Shown one piece after another: positions 53,436 to 62,786 of a DNA stretch of 64,000 nt. The position numbers and the translations under genes are program-made. A model generated the notes under the pieces. That model did no database searches and was not told the origin of the DNA. It saw only the letters and a list, made by a program, of their open reading frames with translations. The first letter of the stretch is position 1, and each line of letters opens with the position of its first letter. Source of the DNA: Yoonia sp. SS1-5 (GTDB lineage: Bacteria; Pseudomonadota; Alphaproteobacteria; Rhodobacterales; Rhodobacteraceae); the NCBI RefSeq assembly GCF_038443705.2, contig NZ_CP151764.2:248001-312000 (forward strand), written 5' to 3'.

Positions 53436-53972
53436 ATGACAACATATAATCTGACATCTCGCCTAAATCACTGGATCGCGGCACCATTGTTCATTGCCAT
53501 GTTGGGCTTTGGTTTTTATCTGGCCTACGGCGGCGCTCCAATGCCTGAAAAGCTGCCGATGATTGCAAATCACAAAGCTATGGGCGTGCTCTTGCTCGGC
53601 TTTGGTCTGTGGCGTGTAGGGTATCGCATCAAACAGGGATTTGCGTTACCCGTCGCGTCACTCCCCTCGTGGCAGGAAGCCGCCTCAAGGGCCAGCCACG
53701 TCATTTTGCTTGCAAGCATTCTCTTGATGCCTTTGTCGGGCCTCATCATGGCCTTGTTCTCAGGCTTCCCGACGGATGTGTTTGGTCTGTTTACAATCCC
53801 CGCGATTGACAAAGTCGATACCGTTTCGGGTGCTGCGCGCATGGCCCACAAGTACATCGCATATGCGTTTGTCCTAACCCTTGGTGTGCACGTTGCAGCT
53901 GCGATAAAACACCACATAATCGACAAGGACGGGACGCTTGTCCGGATGTTGAAGGGCTTACCTACCCCTTAG
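53436..53972 (+). CDS. Cytochrome b561
   Basis: A 178-residue, four-span membrane diheme protein. The heme-ligand histidines are visible in SRLNHWIAAPLF, IANHKAMGVLLL, RASHVILLASILLMPLSG and LGVHVAAAIKHH. It moves electrons from the quinone pool to a periplasmic acceptor; superoxide-oxidising (CybB-like) members are known. It closes the peroxiredoxin-NTF2 group and is followed by a bidirectional terminator. Confidence 0.9.
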   Translation: MTTYNLTSRLNHWIAAPLFIAMLGFGFYLAYGGAPMPEKLPMIANHKAMGVLLLGFGLWRVGYRIKQGFALPVASLPSWQEAASRASHVILLASILLMPLSGLIMALFSGFPTDVFGLFTIPAIDKVDTVSGAARMAHKYIAYAFVLTLGVHVAAAIKHHIIDKDGTLVRMLKGLPTP

Positions 53973-54071
53973 TCCGTGAAGAGTCACACGGGCTATGGCC
54001 GCTTTAGAGATAAGACGCCGGCACGGACAAGTATCGCCGTGATGATATTCTATGGTGGTCTACCCAAGAAC

Positions 54072-54099
54072 AAAAAAGGGACGCGTTACGCCCCTTTTA
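54072..54099. terminator. Bidirectional terminator between cytochrome b561 and the ABM gene
   Basis: AAAAAAGGG on the left and CCCCTTTT on the right pair through a stem with CG closing pairs around a short loop (54072-54099). The A-run and T-run allow it to serve both converging genes. Confidence 0.7.
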
Positions 54100-54120
54100 C
54101 TTGCTTGACTGGACCAAGAT

Positions 54121-54834
54121 TCAGTTCGTTATTTCGAATCTTCCCGGATTGTGATGCACACGAAAGGTCTCGGCGTTCAAACGACCGGACTGAGTCATTG
54201 CTGCCATCCCCGAAACATAGTCCTTGCGGGCAGGATGATCTTCGAGATTGCAGCCGATTTCAGCACGGTCCCGCCACCGTTCGACCACAACAAAATGAGT
54301 GGGATCGTTCAGCGAGCGTATTACGCTAGCCCCGGCACAGCTTACATCTGTGAGTAGAGCCTTAACATAGGTCGCTCCAAGGCGAGACGCCTCGTCTGCC
54401 GCAGCATTGGGGATTTTTCCCGACAACACAACGGTCGCACTGCCAGACCCAAAGTCGCCGTCCCGATGCAAGACCTCGTAAAATTCCGCCGCGATGGGCG
54501 CGGACATGACCGGCATCAACCAACGAAGAAAGGCCATGCGATAGGGACGTTTCAGTTGCGTTTCAAAAAACTCGTCATAGTCTTGCCATTCCTCGTACAT
54601 CATGTTGTGCAATGGATCCTGCAGGGACTGGTTGGCGTCCAGAACCAAACAGGTGGGTTCCTCAACCGCTATGTCTGTAATGGTGCCAAAGATCGGCTCA
54701 AGCTGGTCGGCTTTCTCGGGTTTGAACCAGGTGTGGGCCAGAACGCCGAGGCGCTTTCCATTCAATTCTGGTCGGGCCGTATGGGAAAGCCAGTCTTCAG
54801 GATGTGGGGTTGTGCCGAAGGCAATCTGGCTCAT
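54121..54834 (-). CDS. Tandem antibiotic-biosynthesis-monooxygenase (ABM)-domain protein
   Basis: A 237-residue protein with two ABM-like ferredoxin-fold halves. The first half has VLAHTWFKPEKADQLEPIF and YEEWQDYDEFFETQLKRPY. The second has VKALLTDVSCAGASVIRSLNDPTHFVVVERWRDRAEI and HPARKDYV. Single-domain relatives are cofactor-free quinol monooxygenases or heme-degrading enzymes. ATG 54834 overlaps the stop of the PNPOx-like gene (ATGA), so the two are translated together. The substrate is unknown. Confidence 0.78.
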   Translation of the reverse strand: MSQIAFGTTPHPEDWLSHTARPELNGKRLGVLAHTWFKPEKADQLEPIFGTITDIAVEEPTCLVLDANQSLQDPLHNMMYEEWQDYDEFFETQLKRPYRMAFLRWLMPVMSAPIAAEFYEVLHRDGDFGSGSATVVLSGKIPNAAADEASRLGATYVKALLTDVSCAGASVIRSLNDPTHFVVVERWRDRAEIGCNLEDHPARKDYVSGMAAMTQSGRLNAETFRVHHNPGRFEITN

Positions 54835-55430
54835 TCGGACCCCTCCAAGGCTTCCTTGATGCCTGGTTTCATTTTCCATCCTGGGACCGGCTGTTCCTCA
54901 CCCTCTTGCGGGATATGCGCAGACTCTTCTACCAACGTCATTTCCGGGATGTAGCGAGGGCAATTGAGGTAGATATAGCTGGTCTCAACTTCGACAATCC
55001 GCTTGGCACCGGCAAGTTCGGACTTTAGCGGATGATCGTCATGCACGGTCGCCTTACCATTGATCCGCACGCGCAGATAGCGATTGCCCTCTTCGTTGTC
55101 GAACCGCAGGAACAGCAGGCCGACGTTGGGATTGTCGGTAATATTGCCCAGTGATTTGTACATCCGGTTGCCGTCATAGTCGGGGAACACCAGCGTGTTC
55201 GGCCCGGTGATGCGGATGAACCCCTTGGGCCCACCCTTGAACGAACAATCGGTGTTTTCGCCAGATGAAGTTGCGAGGAAAAAATATGTCGCACTTTCGA
55301 TAAAGTCGCGGTAGCCGAACTGGTCATCATCAAAGCTGCTGACGCAGGTGGCCTTCTGGATGAGATCGGCCACACCACGGGCCTTGTAGCGGTCCTGCAG
55401 CGCGCGGCTGCCTTTGCCATACATGTCCAT
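54831..55430 (-). CDS. Pyridoxamine 5'-phosphate oxidase-family protein
   Basis: A 199-residue flavin split-barrel protein with FIESATYFFLAT, CSFKGGPKGFIRI, LVFPDYDGNRMYKSLGNI and VGLLFLRF, the same motif series as the protein at 171-860. ATG 55430 has AAGGAGA upstream; the longer frame to 55571 would read through the terminator hairpin and into the nitrilase gene. It lies between the nitrilase and ABM genes, all on the minus strand. Confidence 0.83.
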   Translation of the reverse strand: MDMYGKGSRALQDRYKARGVADLIQKATCVSSFDDDQFGYRDFIESATYFFLATSSGENTDCSFKGGPKGFIRITGPNTLVFPDYDGNRMYKSLGNITDNPNVGLLFLRFDNEEGNRYLRVRINGKATVHDDHPLKSELAGAKRIVEVETSYIYLNCPRYIPEMTLVEESAHIPQEGEEQPVPGWKMKPGIKEALEGSE

Positions 55431-55452
55431 TGAGATGTCTCCTTTGACTGAA

Positions 55453-55481
55453 GAAAAAAGCGCGCCAGAGGAGGGGCGCGC
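55453..55481 (-). terminator. Intrinsic terminator/attenuator after the nitrilase gene
   Basis: On the minus strand, GCGCGCC (55481-55475) pairs with GGCGCGC (55466-55460) around an 8-nt loop and is followed by six T (55459-55454). It lies between the nitrilase stop and the PNPOx start, so expression should drop after the nitrilase. Confidence 0.75.
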
Positions 55482-55497
55482 AGGAGGGGAGGTTAAC

Positions 55498-56532
55498 CTA
55501 GTCCACCAGTTCTTCGGCGGGGGAGTAGCCTTTGGCGGCGACATCGCCTGTGCCGCTCGTGGCCTCTCCAAACCCGATAACGGGTCGGCGCGGGTTCTTG
55601 TTGTGCATCAGCGCCAACGCGTCAGCCCGGGCATAATGACCCGCGGGGTCGGCCGCCGTCTTGGAGTGTGAGATCAAGCCAAGATCAATGTCGGCAACCA
55701 CAAGGCCTTCTGCGTCGTGGGCCAGGTTCTCTCCGAACTCTGCGCCGTTGGGCCCGAAGATGCGCGAATACCCTCCGCCGACTTCAACGAACTTTTCGTG
55801 CATCTCGTTCTTGACCAACAGATCATAGATGGGCTGGTCGATGACAGAGCAGGCAGCAAGCACGAAGCACTGACCCTCGACACCGTAGATCTGGTTGACG
55901 TTGATCGACACCTCGGGGCTGAATGCCTTCGACAGCTTGGCATAGAGGCTGAATGCAGGCCATGCCGCGCAGTGGATTTCCTCGTCCTGGCTAAACATCG
56001 CGTATTTGGACAGGGGCTGCAGGTTTTCCCAGCAGCACAACGCGCCGATGTTGCCCAGCTCTGTTTTGTTGACGAACATGTCTGATCCATCCCCTTCACC
56101 AAAGACAGAGCGTTCCACATGGGTTGGCTTCAGCTTGCGGCGGCGCGAAATGACCTGACCCTCGGGGCCGTAATGCCACTGCGCCATGTAAAGGCTGCCG
56201 CCCTCACGCTCGGACACACCGATCACCACGTGGATGTTGTTGCGCCGACAGGCCGCGCGCAGCTTCATGTCCTGTTCGGACCCTGCAACAATCGCATTCT
56301 GGAAATAAGGTGCTGCGAACTGCATGTTGATGGCAGGGGGGTTGAACCAGATCCACCAAGGATACCCCGGCAGCCAGGTTTCAGGGAAGTTCAGCAATTG
56401 CACACCTTGCTTGCCGGCCTCGTCGATCAGCCCAATGGCCTTTTCGACGCCGGCGTCCAAATCTAGCAGCACAGGCGCGGCCTGAACAACACCTACTTTT
56501 ACGATTTTACCCAAGGGGCCCGGTCCGGCCAT
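55498..56532 (-). CDS. Nitrilase (carbon-nitrogen hydrolase family)
   Basis: Converts a nitrile to an acid and ammonia. The 344-residue protein has the catalytic Glu E51 (NFPETWLPGYP), Lys in RRKLKPTHVER (133/135) and Cys C167 in LCCWEN. The PGYPWWIW and HVER context fits aliphatic or arylacetonitrile nitrilases rather than amidases. A divergent AraC regulator and two upstream direct repeats (56598-56640) suggest inducible expression. An intrinsic terminator follows, then PNPOx and ABM genes. Confidence 0.93.
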   Translation of the reverse strand: MAGPGPLGKIVKVGVVQAAPVLLDLDAGVEKAIGLIDEAGKQGVQLLNFPETWLPGYPWWIWFNPPAINMQFAAPYFQNAIVAGSEQDMKLRAACRRNNIHVVIGVSEREGGSLYMAQWHYGPEGQVISRRRKLKPTHVERSVFGEGDGSDMFVNKTELGNIGALCCWENLQPLSKYAMFSQDEEIHCAAWPAFSLYAKLSKAFSPEVSINVNQIYGVEGQCFVLAACSVIDQPIYDLLVKNEMHEKFVEVGGGYSRIFGPNGAEFGENLAHDAEGLVVADIDLGLISHSKTAADPAGHYARADALALMHNKNPRRPVIGFGEATSGTGDVAAKGYSPAEELVD

Positions 56533-56597
56533 ATCAAATCCTCCCGCGGATTAGGTCAAAGTTATTGCACCACTGTGAAAGTGAACGGCTCGGGATG

Positions 56598-56640
56598 CTT
56601 GCGATTTCGGGACGAAAAACTTGCGCTTTCGGGACAAAAC
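56598..56640. promoter_or_regulatory. Direct repeats upstream of the nitrilase (AraC-type binding sites)
   Basis: CTTGCGATTTCGGGAC starts at 56598 and CTTGCGCTTTCGGGAC at 56620; the similarity covers 21 bp each, with a 22-bp period. The two-turn spacing and position between the divergent nitrilase and AraC genes match a pair of AraC/XylS half-sites. Confidence 0.6.
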
Positions 56641-56709
56641 TAGTTAACTATGGAAATTATTTCACTGCGACATGCATTATGCGCAAAGTTGGGCCAAAGA
56701 GGTGCAGAT

Positions 56710-57666
56710 ATGGGAACGGTTTATGCGACGGATCATCTGAACGCTGAACATCGATTCGAATTCTGGCGCGACGTGATTTGCGATGCCTATTTGCCGATCC
56801 ATTGCGAAACCCCGGACGCTGCGCGTTTTTGCGGGCACATCGAATTGGACCGCCTGTCCAAGCTGGACATCTCGCGCGTTACGGGCAGCCCGCAGCGTAT
56901 TACCCGGGGCAGGGAACACATTGCGCGCAACTCGGACGCGTTTTTCATGCTCAGCGTGCAATTGTCGGATATGTGCCGTCTGTCTCAGGCGGGACGCAGC
57001 ACGGTCCTGCATGAGGGCGATTTTGCGCTTTATGCCACGTCGGAACCCTATGAACTGCACTGCCGCGCAGATGTGGACCAATTGGTGCTGCAAATCCCCA
57101 CCAACGCGCTTTTGGCCCGTGTCCCGCAGGCTGAAATGCTGACTGGGCAGGGGGTCAGCGCCAGTACTGAGATTGGACGTTTGGTGTCTGATCAGCTGCG
57201 TCAGTGTGCTGCCAGCGTTGTCGGGCAAAGCGCTTTGGTCCAACAGCACATGCAAGACATGATCATTGATCTGGTCGCCGCGGGCTTTTCCACATTGATC
57301 GATGCCCAGGTGGAGCTGAGCCGCCCGGATCAATTGTTGTTGGCGCGGGCCAAGGCTGCGATCAGGGACAATCTGCAGAACGAAATGCTGACGCCGGATT
57401 TTGTGGCCCAAACGGTCGGGATGTCACAACGCAATTTGGCCCGTGTTTTCCAGCGCGACGGCAATACGATTGCCGCCCTGATCCGCCAATCGAGAATGGA
57501 GGCGATTGCCGCCGATCTGGTTGATCCCCGGCTTGTGTCCCACTCCATCTCGCAGATCGCTTGCAAATGGGGGATCACGAATTTTCAGCACTTTTCAAAA
57601 GCATTCAAAGATGCCTTTGGCCTGACCCCTCGCGCCTACCGCGCGACGAAACGGACATTGCAGTAA
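56710..57666 (+). CDS. AraC-family regulator (NitR/XylS-like) of the nitrilase operon
   Basis: A 318-residue regulator. The N-terminal AraC-binding-like domain has HRFEFWRDVICDAYLPIHCETPD and LHEGDFALYATSEPYEL. The C-terminal helix-turn-helix pair is FVAQTVGMSQRNLARVFQRDGNTIAALIRQSRMEAI and ISQIACKWGITNFQHFSKAFKDAFGLTPRAYR. I start at ATG 56710 (AAGAGGTG upstream); an alternative ATG at 56650 lies within the control region. It is divergent from the nitrilase gene and most likely activates it. Confidence 0.88.
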   Translation: MGTVYATDHLNAEHRFEFWRDVICDAYLPIHCETPDAARFCGHIELDRLSKLDISRVTGSPQRITRGREHIARNSDAFFMLSVQLSDMCRLSQAGRSTVLHEGDFALYATSEPYELHCRADVDQLVLQIPTNALLARVPQAEMLTGQGVSASTEIGRLVSDQLRQCAASVVGQSALVQQHMQDMIIDLVAAGFSTLIDAQVELSRPDQLLLARAKAAIRDNLQNEMLTPDFVAQTVGMSQRNLARVFQRDGNTIAALIRQSRMEAIAADLVDPRLVSHSISQIACKWGITNFQHFSKAFKDAFGLTPRAYRATKRTLQ

Positions 57667-57730
57667 TCTGGTGGCCCGCGTGGACATGGTGCCAATGGCA
57701 CCGCCTGCAACGGTGTCCCCGTGCAGATCG

Positions 57731-60700
57731 CTAAAGATCAACTTCCAAGACACCGTCTTTTTGGGCCGCGCGCGACTGGCAAAGGATCACTGCACCTTCG
57801 CGCTGCGCCTTTGACAACACGAAATCGCGATGCTCCACCTCGCCGGACACCAGCCCGCATTTGCAGACCCCGCAAATCCCATCCGCACATTTCACATCTA
57901 TTGAGATCCCATTTTCCAACAGGACATCCGTTGCTGTCCTGTCGGCCGGAATGGCAAAGGACTTCCCCGACTTGGCCAGCTTCAGGGTGAAGTCATGGTT
58001 CTCGTAATCAGGCTGTTCGGGCACCGAGAAGTATTCCAGATGACGCGCCTCCTCCGGGTAGCCTGCGCGCTCCGCCGCGTCGAGCACGGCGGTCATGTAG
58101 CGATCAGCGCCACAGGTATAAACGTGCCAGCCGTCGCGGTAGCCTGCCAGTAACCGGTCCATATCCGCGCGGCTGCCGTCCTCGGTGATGTGCAAGTGGA
58201 TCCGGTTCGCCCAAGGAAAGCTCTCGATGTCGCGCAACAGTCCCATTGTTTGGCGCGACCGGCCCGAATAGTGCAGCTCAAACTCACGCCCTTGCGCGTG
58301 CAACTCATGGGCCATGGCAATCATCGGCGTAATGCCGATCCCGCCCCCCATGAGGATGGATTTTGTCGCATCCGGGTCCAGCGGGAAATGATTGATCGGA
58401 TGGGAGATGAAAATCCGCCGCCCCTCGTTGAAGATGCGGTGCAACAGCTGCGAGCCGCCGCGACCCTCGTCTTCGCGCAGCACGGCAATCTGGTATTTTG
58501 AGCGGTCCGCCGGGTCGCCGGACATGGAGTACTGGCGCAGAAATTCGGGGGCCACGACAATGTCCAGATGAGCGCCTGCCGTCCACGCTGGCAACTGGCC
58601 GCCGTCAATCGGCGTGAACTCATATTTCATCACACCTTCGGCGGTCTGTTCTGCGCAGGTGATCTGGACCTGAATGACCGGGCTTTCGCCCTCGGCGGTG
58701 TAGATATGCACGCCACTTTCGTCCCCGCGCGCCAACCGGGCCTTGTATTCCTCGGCGGTAATCATGGCCTGATATGCCTCGATCCCGGCCTCACGGTCCA
58801 TCGCAAACGGGTATGGGTAGGGATGCGGGGCCAATGGCGCCGGGTAGACGGCCAATGTCTGATCTTCGTATTTCAGATCGAGATCTTTTTGCAGCGCCCG
58901 CGTGTTCAGCGGTTGTTTGGTCCGGCGGTAGCCGCCATCCTCCTCGATCTCCAGATCCCACCACCATTTCTTGACCGGGTTCAGCGTGCCGTTTTCCATC
59001 GCGTCATCCAGCTTTGCCAGCGCCGGGGCCAGTTGCGGGATATTCATCGCAGCCCACCGGAAAGGCTTTTCCTTGAAAATGCCTTCGAGGTTCCACGGGC
59101 AGGTTTTCATGCATCGTCCGCACATCGCGCCGCCCGGTGTGGTGATGCGGTAGGTCGCGCATTTCTGGCTGTCGGATTTCCAGATCTCGTAGCCGTTGAA
59201 CATCAGCTTCGGTCCGGCGGTGATCGCACCGGACGGACACTCGCGCGCGCATTTGTTGCAAGCCTCGCAGAATTTCTGCAGGCCAAAATCAATCGGCTTG
59301 TCATGGGCCATGGGCAGGTCTGTCGTGACTGTGCCGGATTTCAGGCGCGGGCCAAGATAGGGGTTGAGGATCACCTCGCCGATGCGGCTGACTTCGCCCA
59401 GACCCGATAGCAACAGCAGCGGCGGCTGCAGAACCTCGCCGTCCATGACCGTGTGCGCCTTGGCCTTGTAGCCGAGGTTGCGGATTTGCTTGGCAATCAC
59501 ACCGCCCAGAAGGGAAAACCGCAGATAGGCGCGCATACTTTGTGCCACGGCGATCCAGTCATCGCCCTAGGAGCCCTCCATCGTCTCGTAGCCCTGATCA
59601 ATGATCATGTTGATCGCCTGATCATGGGGCGGATCAATCACCTCGCCACGGGCATCATGGCTGTACCATGTCCACTCAGGGCAGCGCGAAATGCCCACGG
59701 CATCGATACCCAGCCAATAGCTCGTGGCTTTGACGAGGTTCGCGGCCTCCTGCGGGTCAAGCTGCACCTTTTGCGGCGCGGGCGCTCCGTCCTGCAGCAA
59801 TACGAACGCGCCAAGCGCGCGGCGCTGCGCCATTGAGGGTGCGGCCTGCCTCACGTAGTGCCCGCCCTTGGCCCCGTCCTGCACCTTCTTGCCCATGTCG
59901 CCAAACTGCGCACGCGCGAACATGTCTGCGCGTTTGGGCACACGCGCGACGCGCGGCTCGTCAATGTAGGTTGTGGGTATGTCCACGCGTTTTAGGTTTT
60001 CAAAAGGGTGCGCCCCGTCGACGAACCGCCGCTTGGCATAGGGCAGGGCGTTCATCGCGTTCTTGGCCGAGGCGGTGCCGACCCGCCAGCCCGCGCCAAA
60101 GGCTGATCTGGGCTGTTCCACCATGGGCGCAAGTGGCAGATCGGGGGCAATGTCGAACGTGGTGGTCACGGCCCCCAGCGAAAAGCGCGTGCCAATATAG
60201 GGATGGCTCAGCGCGCCGTTCTCGACCGTTGCCAACCCGGCCGCTACAGCAAGCTTGCCAAGATCAACATCCGAGCTTGAGACCGTGTGGCCGCGAGAGT
60301 CGTAGCCAAGCAACCGCAAGTAGTTGGCCAGAACCACGGCAGTTTCAGCCGCCAGAAGTCCGGCGCGGTGGTCTTGGGCGTTTTGAATCCACGCGCCACC
60401 GACTTCGCCCGGGTCGGGCATGCGGGGGTTCTCGTAGAGAAACACCAGCGCGTGGGTGTGGCCGTCGATGCTGGAAGCCGGTGCCTCCATCGACTCCTTG
60501 AGATCGGCCATGATCATGTCGATGCCAGAGGCCAGCGTCTTGGTCTGACGAGTTTTCAGATCATGCGCCAGACGGTCCACGTCCGGGTTGGCAAAGGGCG
60601 CGGCCAACAGCGCCTCGGCTGGAAGTTTGCACACGCCGACCACGGCGGCATCCGCGAAATACCCGAAGGCTTTGAGATGATCGGCGCGGTCCCGCGGGTC

Positions 60701-60940
60701 GTTGGGTGTCTCGGCGACCGCCTTGTTGATCAGCCCATCGCGGATCGCATCCAGCATCGCTTGATGCTCACGCATTGCGTTGATGATCGAGCGCGGATCC
60801 TCGGGGCGGTCAAACACCAGCTGCTGCATGGGCGGCACGTCCGACAGATCTGCAGCACCTCCCAGACGCGCCAGCCGCTCGTTGGGGTAAGGGCCTAGAT
60901 GAACCGGGCGGTCTTTATCGGAGAAAAAGCGCATGGTCAT
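57731..60940 (-). pseudogene. Self-sufficient reductive dehalogenase (RDase fused to FMN/NAD/[2Fe-2S] reductase), split by an in-frame amber stop
   Basis: From ATG 60940 the frame reads 457 codons of a corrinoid reductive-dehalogenase N-terminal domain to TAG 59567-59569. It then continues in the same frame (GDDWIAVAQSMRAYLRF) to 57731, 1070 codons in all. The second part has C-x2-C-x2-C-x3-CP (FCEACNKCARECP) and CGRCMKTCPW for two [4Fe-4S] clusters, an FMN site (RQYS), an NAD site (GGGIGITPM) and a plant-type [2Fe-2S] motif (CADGICGVCKC, then CQS). This is the aerobic cytoplasmic BhbA/NpRdhA type. It lies 10 bases after dctM. Confidence 0.88.
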
Positions 60941-60950
60941 AGCGAGAGCC

Positions 60951-62255
60951 TCAGTTGAACATGGTGTTGGGAAGAAGCAACGCGACGTCCGGGACAAGCA
61001 GAATGACGATGATCGCGGCCAGCATGGCGAACCAGAACGGCCAGATGCCCCGGAAAATTGTCGCCATCGGCACGTCGCGCGCGATGCTTTTGACGATGAA
61101 AACGTTCACACCGACGGGAGGTGAGATCAGACCCATCTCCAGTGCTATCACGGCCAGCACGCCAAACAGGATCAGGTCAACGCCCAGAGGCTCAAGGATC
61201 GGCTGAACCACCGGGATCGACAGCACAAGCATGGCGAACCCGTCCAAAAACATGCCCAGAATGATGAACATGATCAGAAAGGCGATCATGACCTGCGTTC
61301 CGGTGAACCCCTGTGCCTCGACCCATGAGGACAGCACAAAAGTCACCGAGGTAAAGCCAATGAAGGTCTTGAACACAAAGGCCCCGAACAGGATCAGGTA
61401 GACCGAGCCCGTGGCACGCAATGTCGAGTCGAAGACGGTTCTTGTGTTCTCCCAGCTCAGTTTTCCGCGCAGCATGGTGACCACGAGCGTAAGCGCGGCT
61501 CCAATTCCGGCGGCCTCGACCGCGGAGAAGACGCCACTGTAGATACCGCCGACTGTCAGGACGATGATACCGATCATGACGCTGGCGCGCCCAAGGGAAT
61601 TCCATTTCTCGGCGCTTGTGACCTCGGAGGACATGGCGGGGGCCTTGGATGGATCAAGTTTTACCACGATCCAGATGGCGATGATGAAGAACAGCGTCAG
61701 CATCAGGCCGGGAATGACACCAGCCATGAACAGGCGCCCGATGCTCTCCTCGGTCAGGATGGCGTAGGCCACAAAGCCCGCAGAGGGCGGGATCAGGATG
61801 CCCAACGTACCGCCCGCCGCGATGGCTCCGGTGGCCAGCCCGTCGTGATAGCCAAAACGTTTCATCTCGGGCAGCGACACGCGGCCCATGGTCATGGCTG
61901 ACGCAAGAGACGAGCCCGACAGCGCAGAAAATCCAGCGCAGCCCACGACCGCTGCAGAGGCAAGACCTCCGCGAAAGTGTCCAAGCCAGTTATGGGCCCC
62001 CGTATAGAGGTCCCGGCTGAGACCCGCGACCCCGGCCAGATTTCCCATCAGCACGAAGAGCGGAATGATGGTCAGCGGATAGTTGGACGCTTCGCTGAAA
62101 ATCTCGCGCGCCAGTGTAGGCAGCGCAGCGGGCGGGCGGATCATCCAGATGCCTAGCGTGCCTACGATCAGCATCGCAATCCCGACAGGCGTGCGGATGT
62201 ACAAAAGGAACAGCAGGACCGCGAAGCCCAGTGTAGCGAGTGTCGCGAGGTCCAT
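60951..62255 (-). CDS. TRAP transporter large permease (DctM-like)
   Basis: A 434-residue membrane protein of about 12 spans with TRAP large-subunit motifs: NYPLTIIPLFVLMGNLAG, SGSSLASAMTMGRVSLPEMKRFGY, GGTLGILIPPSAGFVAYAILTEESIGRLFMAGVIPG and GLISPPVGVNVFIVKS. ATG 62255 shares one base with the dctQ stop (TAATG); a longer open frame to 62768 overlaps dctQ and is not supported. The reductive dehalogenase gene follows after 10 bases, so uptake and dehalogenation are co-expressed. Confidence 0.93.
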   Translation of the reverse strand: MDLATLATLGFAVLLFLLYIRTPVGIAMLIVGTLGIWMIRPPAALPTLAREIFSEASNYPLTIIPLFVLMGNLAGVAGLSRDLYTGAHNWLGHFRGGLASAAVVGCAGFSALSGSSLASAMTMGRVSLPEMKRFGYHDGLATGAIAAGGTLGILIPPSAGFVAYAILTEESIGRLFMAGVIPGLMLTLFFIIAIWIVVKLDPSKAPAMSSEVTSAEKWNSLGRASVMIGIIVLTVGGIYSGVFSAVEAAGIGAALTLVVTMLRGKLSWENTRTVFDSTLRATGSVYLILFGAFVFKTFIGFTSVTFVLSSWVEAQGFTGTQVMIAFLIMFIILGMFLDGFAMLVLSIPVVQPILEPLGVDLILFGVLAVIALEMGLISPPVGVNVFIVKSIARDVPMATIFRGIWPFWFAMLAAIIVILLVPDVALLLPNTMFN

Positions 62256-62734
62256 TATTCGATCGCCTCGTTGGGGTCCTCGCCCTGCCAGCTGGACAGG
62301 CCCGCGATCAGTTGCACCAGAAGGTAGACTGCGTAAAAGCCAAGTGCGGCGGCGAGCACGTAGTAAAACGGCGTGTGCACGATATTGAGGTTGCTGGTGA
62401 TGTTGCCACAGGCCAAACCGCAGCCGCCCTTTTTGATCAGCGCGGCGCTGGCGAGAGCAAGGATCACCGCGCCCGAGCCACGCGCGATTACATCGGTGAG
62501 GCGGCGCACTGGTCGGCCGAAATGCTTCGGCATCATGTTCACGGTGACGTGGCTGTTTTGCGTTGCTGCATAGGCCACGGCGCAAGCCGCGACGACAGTG
62601 GCTGTCATGGAGGACAGGTCCTGCAATCCAAAGATCGGATCGCGCAGCACGTAGCGCCAGAAGACGCCGACGGCCGTCAGGATGACCAGAAAAATTACCC
62701 CCAATGCGCCCGCCCCGAAAAACAGACGGGCCAC
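62255..62734 (-). CDS. TRAP transporter small permease (DctQ-like)
   Basis: A 159-residue, four-span protein with the DctQ pattern (VFWRYVLRDPIFGLQDLSSMTATVVAACAVAYAATQNSHVTVNMM). The start appears to be GTG 62734 with GAGG upstream. It couples the binding protein to the large permease. An unusual GGCGLACGN stretch with two Cys lies in the loop before the last spans. Confidence 0.88.
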   Translation of the reverse strand: MARLFFGAGALGVIFLVILTAVGVFWRYVLRDPIFGLQDLSSMTATVVAACAVAYAATQNSHVTVNMMPKHFGRPVRRLTDVIARGSGAVILALASAALIKKGGCGLACGNITSNLNIVHTPFYYVLAAALGFYAVYLLVQLIAGLSSWQGEDPNEAIE

Positions 62735-62786
62735 CGGTCCAATCCTCGTTGCGAGGGTGGTCTGCCAACGTCGTCGCGGCCCATCG

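Noticed and set aside
57688..57702. GGTGCC-AAT-GGCACC hairpin between the AraC gene and the dehalogenase gene
   Set aside because: Only a 6-bp stem and no T-run on either strand; too weak to call a terminator.
60951..62768. Long open frame extending dctM upstream to 605 codons
   Set aside because: The extra part overlaps dctQ in another frame and has no membrane or family features; the TAATG junction at 62253-62257 sets the real start.
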